A stretch of 64,000 bases of DNA from Cenococcum geophilum 1.58 (Eukaryota > Ascomycota > Dothideomycetes > Gloniales > Gloniaceae), in contig KV748178.1 in NCBI GenBank assembly GCA_001692895.1, forward strand, positions 2,218,536 through 2,282,535, in the 5' to 3' direction. This document shows, in pieces, positions 47,121-58,649 of this stretch; position 1 is the first letter of the stretch; each line of letters opens with the position of its first letter. A program made the position numbers and the translations under genes. The notes below the pieces were generated by a model that saw only the letters and a list, made by a program, of their open reading frames with translations, had not been told where the DNA came from and ran no database searches.

Positions 47121-47362
47121 GTAAAGAGATTAGTTAAAGGTAATAAAGGAGCCGGGTTATTTAAGGGATCTATTACTAGCGTATAAACTGTTTCCGCCTC
47201 TTCTTAATTAGAATTCTTTTTAGCCTCCTTAGCCTTAAGCTTAAAAAGACCCTATTCTATTAAATAAAGCTCCTTTAAACGGACCTTTTTATAAACCTTT
47301 ATAAGACGGCTTAGCCAAGTATAAATATCTAGTTAAGCCTTTAAAGCCTAAGACGCTTCACT
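47121..47362. other. Degraded sequence between gypsy B and Tc1/mariner element
   Basis: This stretch is AT-rich with a somewhat less mutated part near 47,200-47,340. I cannot assign it to a domain. It is probably continuous with 48,947 onward across the inserted DNA transposon. Confidence 0.35.
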
Positions 47363-48946
47363 AGTGGGTGCACGAATTCGCTACGCACGGGCCATTTGCA
47401 CTAAAATTCTATGGGGCTTAGAAATCAATTAATGAGACTATTATACAGCTTTATTACCACAATGCAGTCTTAATAGGCTTTCCACCGTTCTTACTAAGGC
47501 GTAGGCATCTCCCAGGCATATCTATAATGCGCCTTCGCACCTCCTCTATTATTACTTTACTCTACTCCTCCTATAAGGCCTCCTTTACCTCCTCGTCCAA
47601 GTAGAAGATTCTATGCCGTAATTGTTGCTTAATTATATTTTAAATAGCCTTAATTAGGTTTAAATTAGGGCTCTGGGTAAGGTGCTTAAAGTTAACAATT
47701 AAATAAAGGTCTTTAAGCTTGCGTGCTAAGCCCTTCTTTCTTATACTATAAGAAGGGTCCCTATCCTCTTATAAAACCCACGGTCCAGGCTCTTAATCGC
47801 GGGCTTCTTAAACAGCCTTAATATATACTAGTAAGAGACGCTTAGTATAGTACTTTTAAGTCATAGAATTGCCTTAGGGCTTAACGTTAACCTTATAAGG
47901 CTTTTACGCTTCCTAATCTCTAAGTCTAGCTTAATATTCGTTTTCTAATTCGGTCTTCGGCCGTCGATAAGGCTTAGGAGGCATTAGAGGTTGCTCTTCG
48001 TGCTCTTCTTTATTGTGGTAGAACTTAAGCTTCTCTGCTTTTGCGTCCTAGGTAATTTATACCACGATATAGAACTTAACTCCCTTCTTCTCCCCTCTCT
48101 CTATAATATTCTCATCGTTATAGCATTTTATACGCTCCCTAAGTATTCCTAGAGCTTATTGTACTGTAGGATTGATATATACTTTGTTAGTAAAGAAGAT
48201 ATACCTCTAAAAATTGTCTACGTTCTTGTCCTTATGCTCCTTACCATATAATTCCCTCTCCTTCTTTATAAACGCCGCCTTATAGATTTAACCGCCATTT
48301 ATATACTCTCTTAACTTATTCTATAATTAACGCTTCTTAACGGGTATATTGTGATAGGCAATTTATACTTCGTACGGTTAATTACGGACTAGATTTCTTA
48401 ATAGGGAAATAAGCTTTTTGCAGACTGCTTTTATAACTTTTAAGCGTCTTCCAAGCTTTGATAGGGGTGGACGTGTATAATAATATGCTAGAGACCCTAA
48501 TTCCTCCCTCTGCTTCTTCCAAAGGCGGCCTATTCCTTCTGTAATATCGTGGTCCTTGCAAATCGCTCTTATTGACCAGTGCTTGTGCTCCCTATCCCAG
48601 GCATTGTAGAACTGGGTTTTTCTTACAGTATTAGCTTTATAGCCTTCTAAAGGACCAGGAGGAGGGGTAATCCTTAAATTGCGACGTGTGGTTGAGGCCA
48701 TATCGAGTAGTTAGTGTCACATGGGAATGCAGGTGTATGAAAGTGTGGACTCCATAAGGTGGAGTCGTCCCTTCGGGACGACTCTATATACTAGCTAAGC
48801 GATGATCACGTGACCCAAGGAAGCTCCTGTGGATGCCCCAGCCCCCCCCTACCAACAGTTAGTATAGTTGTTTACCTTAAGAGGAAATCACGATTTTCGT
48901 ATTTTTGGCGTTTTTGGCCCGTGCGTAGCGAATTCGTGCACCCACT
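47363..48946 (-). mobile_element. Tc1/mariner-type DNA transposon with 32-bp TIRs
   Basis: Inverted repeats AGTGGGTGCACGAATTCGCT... at 47,363-47,394 and its complement at 48,915-48,946 match perfectly over 32 bp and extend imperfectly by a few bases (CACTAG/CACCAG). The minus strand codes for a DDE transposase. A clear TA duplication could not be read because the left flank is TA and the right TG, so the exact ends may lie one to three bases outward. Confidence 0.85.
47454..48701 (-). pseudogene. Tc1/mariner transposase, RIP-stopped
   Basis: One frame of 416 codons runs from the ATG at 48,701 to the TAA at 47,454. The first 107 codons are open and contain a helix-turn-helix region (WSIRAICKDHDITEGIGRLW). 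The rest has scattered TAG/TGA stops. The DDE region is visible: an EDRDPSYS block for the second Asp, then LTQSPNLNLIKAI*NIIKQQLR, which corresponds to the usual Q-SPDLNPIE-W third-acid block (Asp and Glu changed to Asn and Lys, G>A type). The length is normal for the family. Confidence 0.82.
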
Positions 48947-49599
48947 GGTGCTTTATTAAAGTAATATTAAACTTTAGCTAAGGCCTTAGCTAGCTTACCC
49001 TCTAGTTTTTTAGCCGCTACTAATATATAAGACCCTATAGTAGATTAAATAAGGTACTAGACAATTATAAAGAATTATAAAATATATATACTTAGCGTTA
49101 GAGACGGATTAAATATTATAGGATAATTGTATATTTACTTACATACACTTAATATAGAAAGAAGGTTAATAACCGGACGGAGCCGCGATTGCAATATATA
49201 TTAACTTCTTCTCTATATAATAAAAATAGGACAGTATAACTTTACTAAGTAAAAGAATAAATATTACTAGCTAATTATAACGGTTAGATATAGAGGATCT
49301 AATAGGAGGTATTAGGAATAATAAAGGTCACTAAATTAGAAATAGGAATGCTATACCTCTAATAAATAACTTAAAGATAGAAGATATCTTTAAGGATAAA
49401 GATAAAGAGGAGGGGGATAGTATTATAGACCTTATATTAGCAGTAGGATAACTATTAAGAAGAGATATAAATGGGTTAGTTAAAATAGTATAAAAGGCGC
49501 TAGAATTAATTAAGCTATAGAATAAGGGGTAGCTAAGTTACATAGCTAGTTACGTTATAAGTTTAAAACGTAAAAACATAGAAATGTAGGAACGTAATA
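48947..49599. other. AT-rich degraded sequence before gypsy B LTR
   Basis: No domain was readable. Purine-rich runs near 49,370-49,430 (AAGGATAAAGATAAAGAGGAGGG) hint at a former acidic/lysine-rich coding stretch on the plus strand. It could be the 3' end of gypsy B or an unrelated insertion. Confidence 0.35.
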
Positions 49600-49842
49600 T
49601 ATTGACATACTAACGAATTAACGTACTTAGTACATTTCTTAGGCGTAGTATTATATATTTAAAGGACTACAGTCCCTACCTAAATAGTTCTCTTCTTTAT
49701 AGTAAATCTTAGAATATAATTAGAGTTAATCTATTAGGCAACCTACTCCACTAGTTATTATTATATTATTAATTTCTTATTTACCTATATACCTAGCCTA
49801 TTAACAAGTCCACCGTAGTTCTTACTATAAGGCTTCGTTATA
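49600..49842 (+). repeat. LTR of gypsy B (likely 3' LTR of copy 2)
   Basis: It matches the reverse complement of 6,003-6,215 across about 190 bp and ends ...GGCTTCGTTATA at 49,842, the same inner end as the copy 1 LTR. The left edge is not resolved. A solo LTR is the alternative, since 2.5 kb and a DNA transposon separate it from the chromodomain of copy 2. Confidence 0.65.
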
Positions 49843-50180
49843 TAAGAGGTAGGATATATTATAGATTAATAAATAACTACCTTAACTGCTTAAACTTTAA
49901 GATAAAATGCTTAATTCTATATAGCGTTCTAATCTTAAAACTATGGTTCTCCTATTAATTTAACGTTATGCCTTTACCTAACTTTTATAACTTTAATAAG
50001 TTAATATTCTATTCTTCTTCTACTAACTTATCCTTAATCTACTCTAAAATAGCCTTTTACCTCTTGCTATTAAACTCTAGCTAATTAGCTAGCCACTTAA
50101 AAAACTAGCTAAGTAGCTTAACTAGATTTATTTCCGACTAAATAAGGCTTAAGTTTTAAGGTGCTTTAATATTTAAATAT
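49843..50180 (-). other. Distal part of unknown frame, left of gypsy A2
   Basis: On the minus strand, coding-like sequence from 56,319-57,479 appears to continue here once gypsy A2 and one AATAT copy are removed. The readable text is a Lys/Leu-rich stretch with RIP-type stops. No domain was recognised. Confidence 0.35.
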
Positions 50181-50390
50181 TATAACGGCGCTGTAGTACG
50201 CCACCTGCTACATTCTGCCATATTCTACCAACCTATAATTGGCTCGCCTATTACTAGCGCCTTGGCGGCTGCCCCTATATATTTATTTACTTCGGTCCTA
50301 GCAACCCCTTTTCCTTCTCTTTAGCTTAGTATCTTTATAATACAGCATTCTATAAGCTTTAGTTTAGAGGTATTTATACAAGCCGTAATA
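50181..50390 (+). repeat. 5' LTR of gypsy A2
   Basis: This is 210 bp, TATAACGGCGC...AGCCGTAATA; the terminal TG and CA of the family have become TA and TA, both RIP-type changes. It contains tandem ATTCTGCCAT-type repeats near the start. Confidence 0.9.
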
Positions 50391-50560
50391 TTATACTAAG
50401 CTTACCCTATACTACCTAGGAAGGCCTTAATAATATCCCACCCTAAAAAGAACCTTTATCTACAACGACACGTTAACGCATTATACTTAGACACTAAGCT
50501 TACCCTATACCGCCTGGGAAGGCCTTAATAATATCCCCCTTTATAAGCTAGACTGGACTA
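50391..50560 (+). repeat. Duplicated block in gypsy A leader
   Basis: A block containing CTTACCCTATAC...CCT(A/G)GGAAGGCCTTAATAATATCC occurs twice, at about 50,400 and 50,500, between the 5' LTR and gag. The same duplication is present in copy 1 near 33,240 and 33,335, so it belongs to the family and predates both insertions. Confidence 0.75.
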
Positions 50561-53500
50561 GACCTATACCCTAGAAAGCTAACAATGGTACCTAAAGTAA
50601 GCTTATTTAAGAGAGCTACCTCTACCTAAGAGGAACCTAAAATCTAATTAGGATTAGAAATCGAAGATAATAATAACGATATAGATGTACGCAAGCAGAT
50701 TTGCGCCCTTAAGGCTAGCTAAAAAGCTAATTGTTTTAAAGTAAGAAATATATAAGAGACCCTATAAGAGATCCTAAAAAGCCTTACAGCCCTATAAAAT
50801 AGCCCAACTTCCCCTTTTTAAAGCCCTAGCTAACCTATTTACTCTACTAAATATAATATACTAGGGAGTATAGATATAATAATAAAGTAATTAAAGTCCG
50901 TTAAGCTTTCTAACCCCTAACCCCTATCTAATAGGATAGACCCTACCTTTAAGAATTAGAGGATCTAAGTATAAGGAAAGCTCCGCGTTAACCATAACTA
51001 TTTCCCCTCTAAAGAAGCTAAGATACTTTACCTCTTTAGTTAAACTATAGGAGATGCCTAACATTACCTTTAAGCTAAATTTAAGGACGACTCCCCTATC
51101 CGCTTTACATCTATTAGTAAGATACTATAGTATTTAGCCGCTATATATATAAATCCGAATAAAGTACGGGATTCGCGTTATAACTATAATGGCTTAATAA
51201 TAAAGTTAAACTAATCCTTTACTAAGTTCTAGACTTAATTCTTATACCTAGCAGGCGAAGGCCAGGTTCTCCTTAAAAACTACTAATTGGACCTATATAA
51301 CAAGCTAACGGTTTAACTATAAGAGAAGATTATAGTAGCCTTAGACAACCTACAGACCTACTAAAGACTTGTAGCCCGCTGTCTATTACTAAACTTAAAA
51401 CTAAAGCAAATTAATGCCTATTCTAATTAATAAAAAAAGGCTTATAGTAGTTAAAACTTATTAACTATACCTATAGGAGCTGGAGTAGGAAGATAAGCTA
51501 TAACGGCTCTTATACTAAAAGCGGTTATATCTATATACCGGCGAGCCTTGCCCGACTAGCTATATACCACACTATTAACTAGTACTCGTTGCAATACCCT
51601 AATTAACCCTACCTTAGCTATATACTACAACTGCGATAAAGAGGGTTACTTTACCTTGTCGTGCCTAGAGCTAAAGGATATAGATAATATTAAGGAGATA
51701 AAGGAAGGAGAAACGTCTAACGAGTCGGGAAAAGAAGAACCCTAGGGAAAGACTCCCCCCTAGGGTACCTTATCGATCTTAAAAAGATTAATCTTAGTTA
51801 GTTAATAGGTAGAAAGTATTTTACGGTTCTATATATAGTATCTTAAAATGGATATAGAGTAAATATAACTACCTTTATTAACACTAGAGTAAATAGCTTC
51901 GCCTTTATAAATACTGCCTATATAAATAATATTGCCAAATTTCTAAATATAAAAGCCACCTAATTAAAGAAGCCTATCTAGATAAAAGGCTATAACGGCT
52001 AAGCCGGTTAGCTAGTTACCCATTTCTTAAAGTTATATATTACTTTTAACAGACAACACTAATATAGTATCCCTTTCTGTATCCTAGACCTAAGGTCCTA
52101 TAACATAATCCTTAGCCGAAAATAAATATCCTATTTTAATATTTGGCTAAATATATAATAAAGACAATTTGTCTAGCCGGAGGATAAACTAAAATTACCC
52201 TCCTTTATTAGGGAAATCTAAACTAATTATAAGACACTAGCCGTAAAGGCTAACCCTACCTACTAGTAGGATATCTAGGCCTATAACCTAGCCTTTACCT
52301 AAAAAGACGCCCGCTGCGAAGCTAAAAAGAACTTTATACTAATAAAGATACTCTCCCGAAGCGCTATATTTAAAGGGAACTCTATATATAGAAGCGGGAT
52401 AGATAGTAACGTAGATAACGTCTAAATTACATAGATTTAACCAGTATAGAAAAGAACGTATTAATAGGATATAAGGGATAACCTTTAAAAGATATAATAG
52501 AAGCTAAAAGGAGTAATAATAACGCTAGTACCCTAGAAGCCCCTAAAGTTATATATACCCCTATTATTATATAACCCCCCTATAGTAAATATTACTATAA
52601 TTAGCGCTATAGCGTTCTACTTTAATATATACTAGAAGGATAATAAGGTCTTTATAACAAGCCTATATAAAATTAACCAAATTATTAATAATAGGGAGGA
52701 AGAGCTAGCCGAGGAAACCGACGAGGAACTAGTTAAACGCCTCCTTTCTACTATCTATATAAATTATAAGGATGCATTCTTAAAAGCGGCTTTAAATAAG
52801 TTACCCCCTTACTAAATATATAATTATAAGATTTAATTAAAAGCTAATAACTCGCTAGGCTATAGCCCCCTCTACTAATAATTAACGGATAAGCTAAAAG
52901 CAACCAAGTAGTACTTAATTAATAACCCAGATAAAGGGTTTATTAAGCCAAGTTAAGCCCCTTTTACTTCCCCTATTCTATTTATAAAAAAGCCTAATAA
53001 AGGCCTCCGTTTTTATATTAACTATTAAAAGCTAAACGCTATTACTTAAAAGGATTAGTATTCTATTCCTTTAGTTAACAAAGCCCTTGTATATTTAAGC
53101 TGGGTAAAGATCTTTACTAAACTTAATATCCGCTAAGCTTTCCACTAAATTAGAATAAACCCTATATCCAAAAATTTAACAACGTTCTATACCCGTTATA
53201 GTTCCTATAAATATAAAGTTCTTCCTTTTAAACTAATAAACGGACCGGCTATATACTAAAGGTATATATAATGTTCTTTTTATTTACCTTAACGAATTCT
53301 ATACGGTGTACCTAGACGACATTCTTATATACTTAGATAATAAACTTAAGTATTAAGTTTATATTAAAAAGGTCCTAGAGAGACTACGGAATATAAGCTT
53401 ATAAGTTAATATTAGGAAATATAAGTTTAGGATAAAATGTATAAAATACCTTAGGTTTATTATAACTATAGAAGGAATTAAGGTCGACCCTAAAAAGGTA

Positions 53501-55807
53501 GAGGCAATCTATAACTAGAAGCCCCCTTATATAGTAAAAGGGATCTAGTCCTTTCTTAGTTTTTATAACTTCTACTACCGGTTTATCCATAACTACGGAA
53601 TTGTAGTAAAACCTCTTATATAACTAACTAGAAAGGATACGCCTTTTATTTTTAATAATAACTATATAAAAGCTTTTAAAGAGATAAAAGATTAGCTTAT
53701 CTCTTCCCTAATCCTTTATTACTATAACCTAAACCTTAAATTAATGCTAGAAATAGACGCTTCTAGTAGGGTTATAGCGAGAATTCTATTACAGCTATAT
53801 CCGGACAGCGAATGGTATCCTATTACCTTCTTCTTAAAAATAATAAACCCGGTTAAGTATAACTACAAAGTATATAATAAAGAAATGCTAGCTATTATTT
53901 AATTACTCTCCTAATAGCGTATAGAGCTTAAAGGTATAAACTCCTAGATTAAGATATATATAGATTATAAAGCCCTAAAGTACTTTATAACTATAAAGCA
54001 GCTTACTAAATAATAAGCCTAGTAGGCTAAGATACTCTTCTAATTCTTCTTTATAATTATATATCGTTCTAGTAAGTAAAACTCTAAGGCTAATACCCTA
54101 ATTTAAAGAGAATAAGATATAGGACCCTAGGATAAGCTAAAAACCTAATATTAGACGCGCGCCCTTCTCTATCTTAAATAGCTTAACCTATAGATCCTTA
54201 AGAAACTAGACTTTTAGCTAAATAAGCTAGTATTAATAGAGGAGAGCTTAGATAAACTAATAGAGCTAATTAACCGCCTTCTAATTATAAACCGCATGGC
54301 TAACGCCCTAAAGGCCCTTTACGATTAAGCCGTAAAAGAAGACCCCAATTTTAAAGTAGAGGAAGGGTTACTCCTATACTAGAAGCGGCTTATAGTCCCT
54401 AACGTTAACAATTTATAGACTAAACTAATCCGCGAAGCTTATTGCTAAGTTTCTATAGTATACCCTAGCAAGAACAAGACCCGTAAAATTATTAACTACC
54501 ACTACTACTAGCCGAGAATAGTTGCGGATATTAATTAATATATATAGAACTGCGAAGACTGCCAGAGAGCTATAACCCTATAGGATAAGACCCTAGGACT
54601 ACTTAAGCCACTCCTAATACTAGAGCGCCCTTAACAGTATATCTCTATAGGCTTTTATAAACTATCTATAGACCGTGACGGATATAATATAGTTATAGTT
54701 ATAGTTAACCGCTTTAGTAAACGCCTGTTCTCGATTCCCTATTATAAGAATATTAATGCTAAAGAGGCAGCCTAGCTATATATTTACTACATCTACCAAA
54801 TTTACGGACTACTAGATACTATTATATCTAATTATAGGCTATAGTTTATATTAGCTTTCTAAAATAAGTTTACTAGGATTCTAGGCATTAAGCTAAAGCT
54901 TTCTACGGCCTACTACCCCCAGACAGACGGTTAGACGGAGATTATAAATTAGTACCTAGATTAGAGGCTTAGGCCCTTTATTAACTACTTCTAGAATAAC
55001 TAGTCTAAACTGCTACCCTTAATAGACTATACCCAAGCAACCCTACCCTACAACTCTATAGGGTTTGCCCTAATTTAGCTAGAAATGGGATACTTACCCT
55101 ATATAAGCTTTAACTGGAAAAGGCTAGAAGAACCCTAGACTATATAAGAGAAGCTATTCTATAGTAAGGCCTAATAGTACGCTAAACGCTTAGAGGAAGC
55201 CTAGATGGTAGCCTATAAGAACCTAGAAAAAGCCTAAAGGTTAATAGAATAATAGGCGAATAAACACCGTTAAGAGCCTAACTTTACCCCTAGTAATATA
55301 GTCTAGGTTATAATAAGGAATTAAAAGACTAAATAATCTAGCTATAGGCTAGACTATTAAATAGCAGGATTGTATAAGGTTCTTAAAAAGATAAATAACT
55401 CGTATAAGGTAAAGCTTCTAGATTTAATTAGGGTTTACCTTATTTTCTTACTAGATAAGTTATAGAAAGCTGCGAACGACTTATTGCCTAGATAAAAGAA
55501 TAAGCCCCCCCCTACTAATTTAAGTAAATAGCAATAATAAATAGGAAGTTAATAAAATATTAGCCTATAAGATAGTACGGGGAACGCTAAAATACTATAT
55601 TTAATAGAAGGGCTACGATCTGGACCTAACCTAGTACCTTATATAGAACTTTATAGGCTACCCCTAGAAGCTTAAAGAGTTCTATAACTAATACCCTAAC
55701 GCGCCTAGACCCCTAAAGTACCTAGATAAATAGATAAAATACTAGTATAATAAAGATAATAAGCTACCGGAAGAGTATAGGGACAAAAACGCCCCAAAAC
55801 CCTAATA

Positions 55808-55852
55808 TAGCTGTCTGCCAAATTCTGCCAAATTCTGCCATTTTCTGCCAGT
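55808..55852 (+). repeat. CTGCCAAATT tandem motif upstream of 3' LTR
   Basis: Four consecutive CTGCCAAATT/CTGCCATTTT units lie just after the end of the pol frame. Related ATTCTGCCATATTCTGCCA units lie in the LTRs of the same family and in the gypsy C LTR. Confidence 0.75.
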
Positions 55853-56108
55853 ACCGTAAAACTTTAGATATCTAGGAACTTTGACTATCGGTTAAAGTTG
55901 TCTAATTAGTTAGATCCTTGCTAAGATTTTTAGCGGCTCTTAGCTTATTGCTTTCCATATAACCTATAATCGCCTCTTATACTTAGTCTAAACGCACTCG
56001 CGTCTTCTTTTTCTTATCTTATATTTAGTAATCTTATATTTATAAGCCTAGTGCTGCCTTATTTCTAACTAAGCCTAAGGGCAGGCTTTCTTTTAAAAGG
56101 GGGGGTAA

Positions 56109-56318
56109 TGTAACGGCGCTATAGCACGCCACTTGCTACATTCTGCCATATTCTACCAACCTATAATTGGCTCGCCTATTACTAGCGCCTTAGCGGCTAC
56201 CCCTATATATTTATTTACTTCGGTCTTAGCGACCCCTTTTCCTTCTCTTTAGCTTAGTATCTTTGTAATATAGTATTCTACAAGCTTCGGTTTAGAAGTA
56301 TTTATATAAGCCGTAACA
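56109..56318 (+). repeat. 3' LTR of gypsy A2
   Basis: This is 210 bp, TGTAACGGCGC...GCCGTAACA, with intact TG...CA ends. It is preceded by a purine-rich AAAAGGGGGGG tract (primer for plus-strand synthesis) and followed by the AATAT duplication. Confidence 0.92.
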
Positions 56319-57479
56319 AATATAGCGGAGGATATTATAGAGGAAGGTAAGCAATTTAGTTTATAGTTTTAAGCTCCTTTGCCATTATAACTAACACTAG
56401 TTTATTAATATTTGACTAAGTAGGGACTTTCTTCTCTACTACCTACTCCTTTTAGCTCCTTTAGCTCCTCTCCTTATAGTTAACTGGGTTAATAATAAGA
56501 TTCTATAACGGCTGCTTAATAGTAAATTTACTAAAGAGGAGCTCCTTATTCTACCGCTAGAAGTTTTCTATACTAATAGGATAGTAATTAATTACGCTAT
56601 CGGGCGAGATAAGTAACTTCTTATTCTACTAGTACGCCTTACCTTTATTATGGCAATATATATTTATATAAGGCCACCTATCTACAATCGCTAGAATCCT
56701 ATTACCAGAAGCCCCCTTAGCAGCAAGTATATTAGGTAGATTAGTAAGTTAAGCCTATATACCTATCCTTCTACCCATAAGCCTATTACTTATATACTGA
56801 CTTAGAGTTATAGTAAGAGCCTAAGTCTTTAGTTCCTTCTCCTTAACTAAATATAAGGTAAAGGTTAAGGATAAAAACTTTAATGGCTAGCGCTTATACC
56901 ACTCCTTAATTATAGCGAGAGCTTAATCTAGATCCTTACTTAACCGAATATCTTAAGGGCAGTAGTTAGCTTATCGCGCCTTCTTATAGGAGGCGGCAGC
57001 TTAGAGCCGAGTAATCTTAAACTTCCGTAGCAATAAAAGCAGTATAATCTGGTTCTGCCACTGGTCTAGCTCAAAGTAGTATATATTTTTAGTGTTAAAT
57101 ACAGCTAACTTTGTGCCAGGAAGAGACTCTCTTTACCACTTGCAACTGCCTTCCAAACACTTATAAAGTGTACTAGTGGCGGCGGCGGTGGCGAGCCTAT
57201 ATCCTTATCTTCTACCTCTATAGGCTCCTTAATACTCTCATCCTCACCCTTATTATCCTTATCTACACTAGGCTCTACGGGTGTTGCTGGCGATGGTACT
57301 GGTATTATCTTCTGCCTCTTCTTCGCCGCCTTTGCTTTCTTCTTTGCGTTCTTCTTTGCCTTCTTTTTAGGCGGCTGTAAGACAGCAGAAGCAGGCGCAG
57401 ATTAAGCCCGCTTTTGTTCAGAAGGCTTTGGAGTACGGCCTGACGATCTAGTAGGCAGCTGCTGCTGTTAGGGCGCCAT
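56319..57479 (-). pseudogene. Unrecognised transposon-associated protein, RIP-stopped
   Basis: The minus-strand frame starts at the ATG at 57,479. A Gln/Ser/Pro start is followed by a strongly basic Lys/Ala tract (PPKKKAKKNAKKKAKAAKK) resembling a nuclear localisation or DNA-binding tail, then an acidic/proline linker (EPIEVEDKDIGSPPPPP). A folded-looking part follows (LVHFISVWKAVASGKESLPGTKLAVFNTKN), then long helical sequence with RIP-type stops to 56,319, where gypsy A2 interrupts it. It probably resumes at 50,180. The family is unknown to me. The RIP load suggests that it was repeated in the genome and so belongs to a mobile element, but it could also be a gene caught in the block. Confidence 0.5.
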
Positions 57480-58649
57480 AAGTTACAACACCAAGATTTC
57501 TATACAATCGACTTAATTAGGTAACGCGCCAACTTCACTATTTGGGCACTTACAGTAGGTGGTTAACGCATTATAAGTGGTAAAAATCGAAAGAATTACC
57601 CCTCATACAAATTTTGGTGGTGCGATGCGGCTCTTTTGGCGGGCAGTCTCCGGGCAGGACCATCCCACAGAACCACGATTACTTAGCAATTAGTAAGCTC
57701 GCACGGGCCACTGTCGCCAGCGCATGAACAACTTCAAAAAAGCCAGCGTTTACCATAATTTAAATAACTTAATATTCCACCAACCATAAAGTATATATGC
57801 TTATTTAAGGTAATAGATCGACAGTCTAGTGTGTTAATAATAAGCCTTAAATAGCTTATAAAGAATATCTTGGTATGGGGTGAAAAATTAAAGGCCGAAG
57901 TCGGAGTGTAGAATAGTTAATTTCTAAGGATTATTATATACTAAATACACTCCTTCCAAGCCTATATTAACTTCCTATTATATAATATGGCCAACAGCTC
58001 TTTATTTAATATTGGTTCGTCCCTTTCTAACCTTAACAAGCTCCTATAAACCAGGTGGGCCCATCCAGCTATTGCTACTGCGGACGTTCCCTCAGGTGCT
58101 CCTTCTACTGCCCTTTTTCGAAAATATAGCGACCGACAGAGTAATCCAATTGAGCTCTTTAATACACCACTACCTCGTTAAGCCGTCCCTACTCCCTCGC
58201 ATAAGGTTACTTAAGGTCCTTCGTGGCTCCGTAGGCCCTAGTTTATAATATAGAACCATCCGGCAGCGTCTTAAGTAGATGTACAGACTTCTGCGGAGGG
58301 GCCTTTCCCTACTCTACCACTACCTAGAACAACACCCCCTACCCACCATAAATATTAGGCTGCTTCCGCTGTCTTAAAACACTATACTGCGAGTCCTCTT
58401 TTACTATGGCTTTAATCGCCGTTACCAGAAGTTAAAATTAAGCGTCTAGAGTAGAGGCCGAACCCCCGGTTACACCCGGATTTAGTACTAGTAGTAAAAA
58501 AAGTAGTTAACTTAATGCCGGCCTAATACCTTTTAGAGCTATATAAGGGTGAAATTTTCAAGGATATTAACGCCGCATTTAATTAATATTAGGACTACGC
58601 ATTCTCTAAAGGTTTCTTTATTGTTAAATTGTTAGTATCTAGCCTAGAC

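Larger units (their letters stand above)
50181..56318 (+). mobile_element. Complete gypsy chromovirus family A, copy 2
   Basis: This 6,138-bp element has 210-bp LTRs and a perfect 5-bp duplication AATAT (50,176-50,180 and 56,319-56,323). Plus-strand domains are gag from the ATG at 50,587 with a CCHC-type knuckle near 51,625-51,665 (first Cys changed to Tyr) and an aspartic-protease region near 51,800-52,000. RT has an intact active site VYLDDILIYL at about 53,308-53,337. RNase H follows to 54,110, then integrase with YYPQTDG near 54,911-54,931 and a C-terminal chromodomain at about 55,535-55,720. TAG/TAA stops throughout make it inactive. It interrupts an unrecognised minus-strand frame. Confidence 0.93.
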
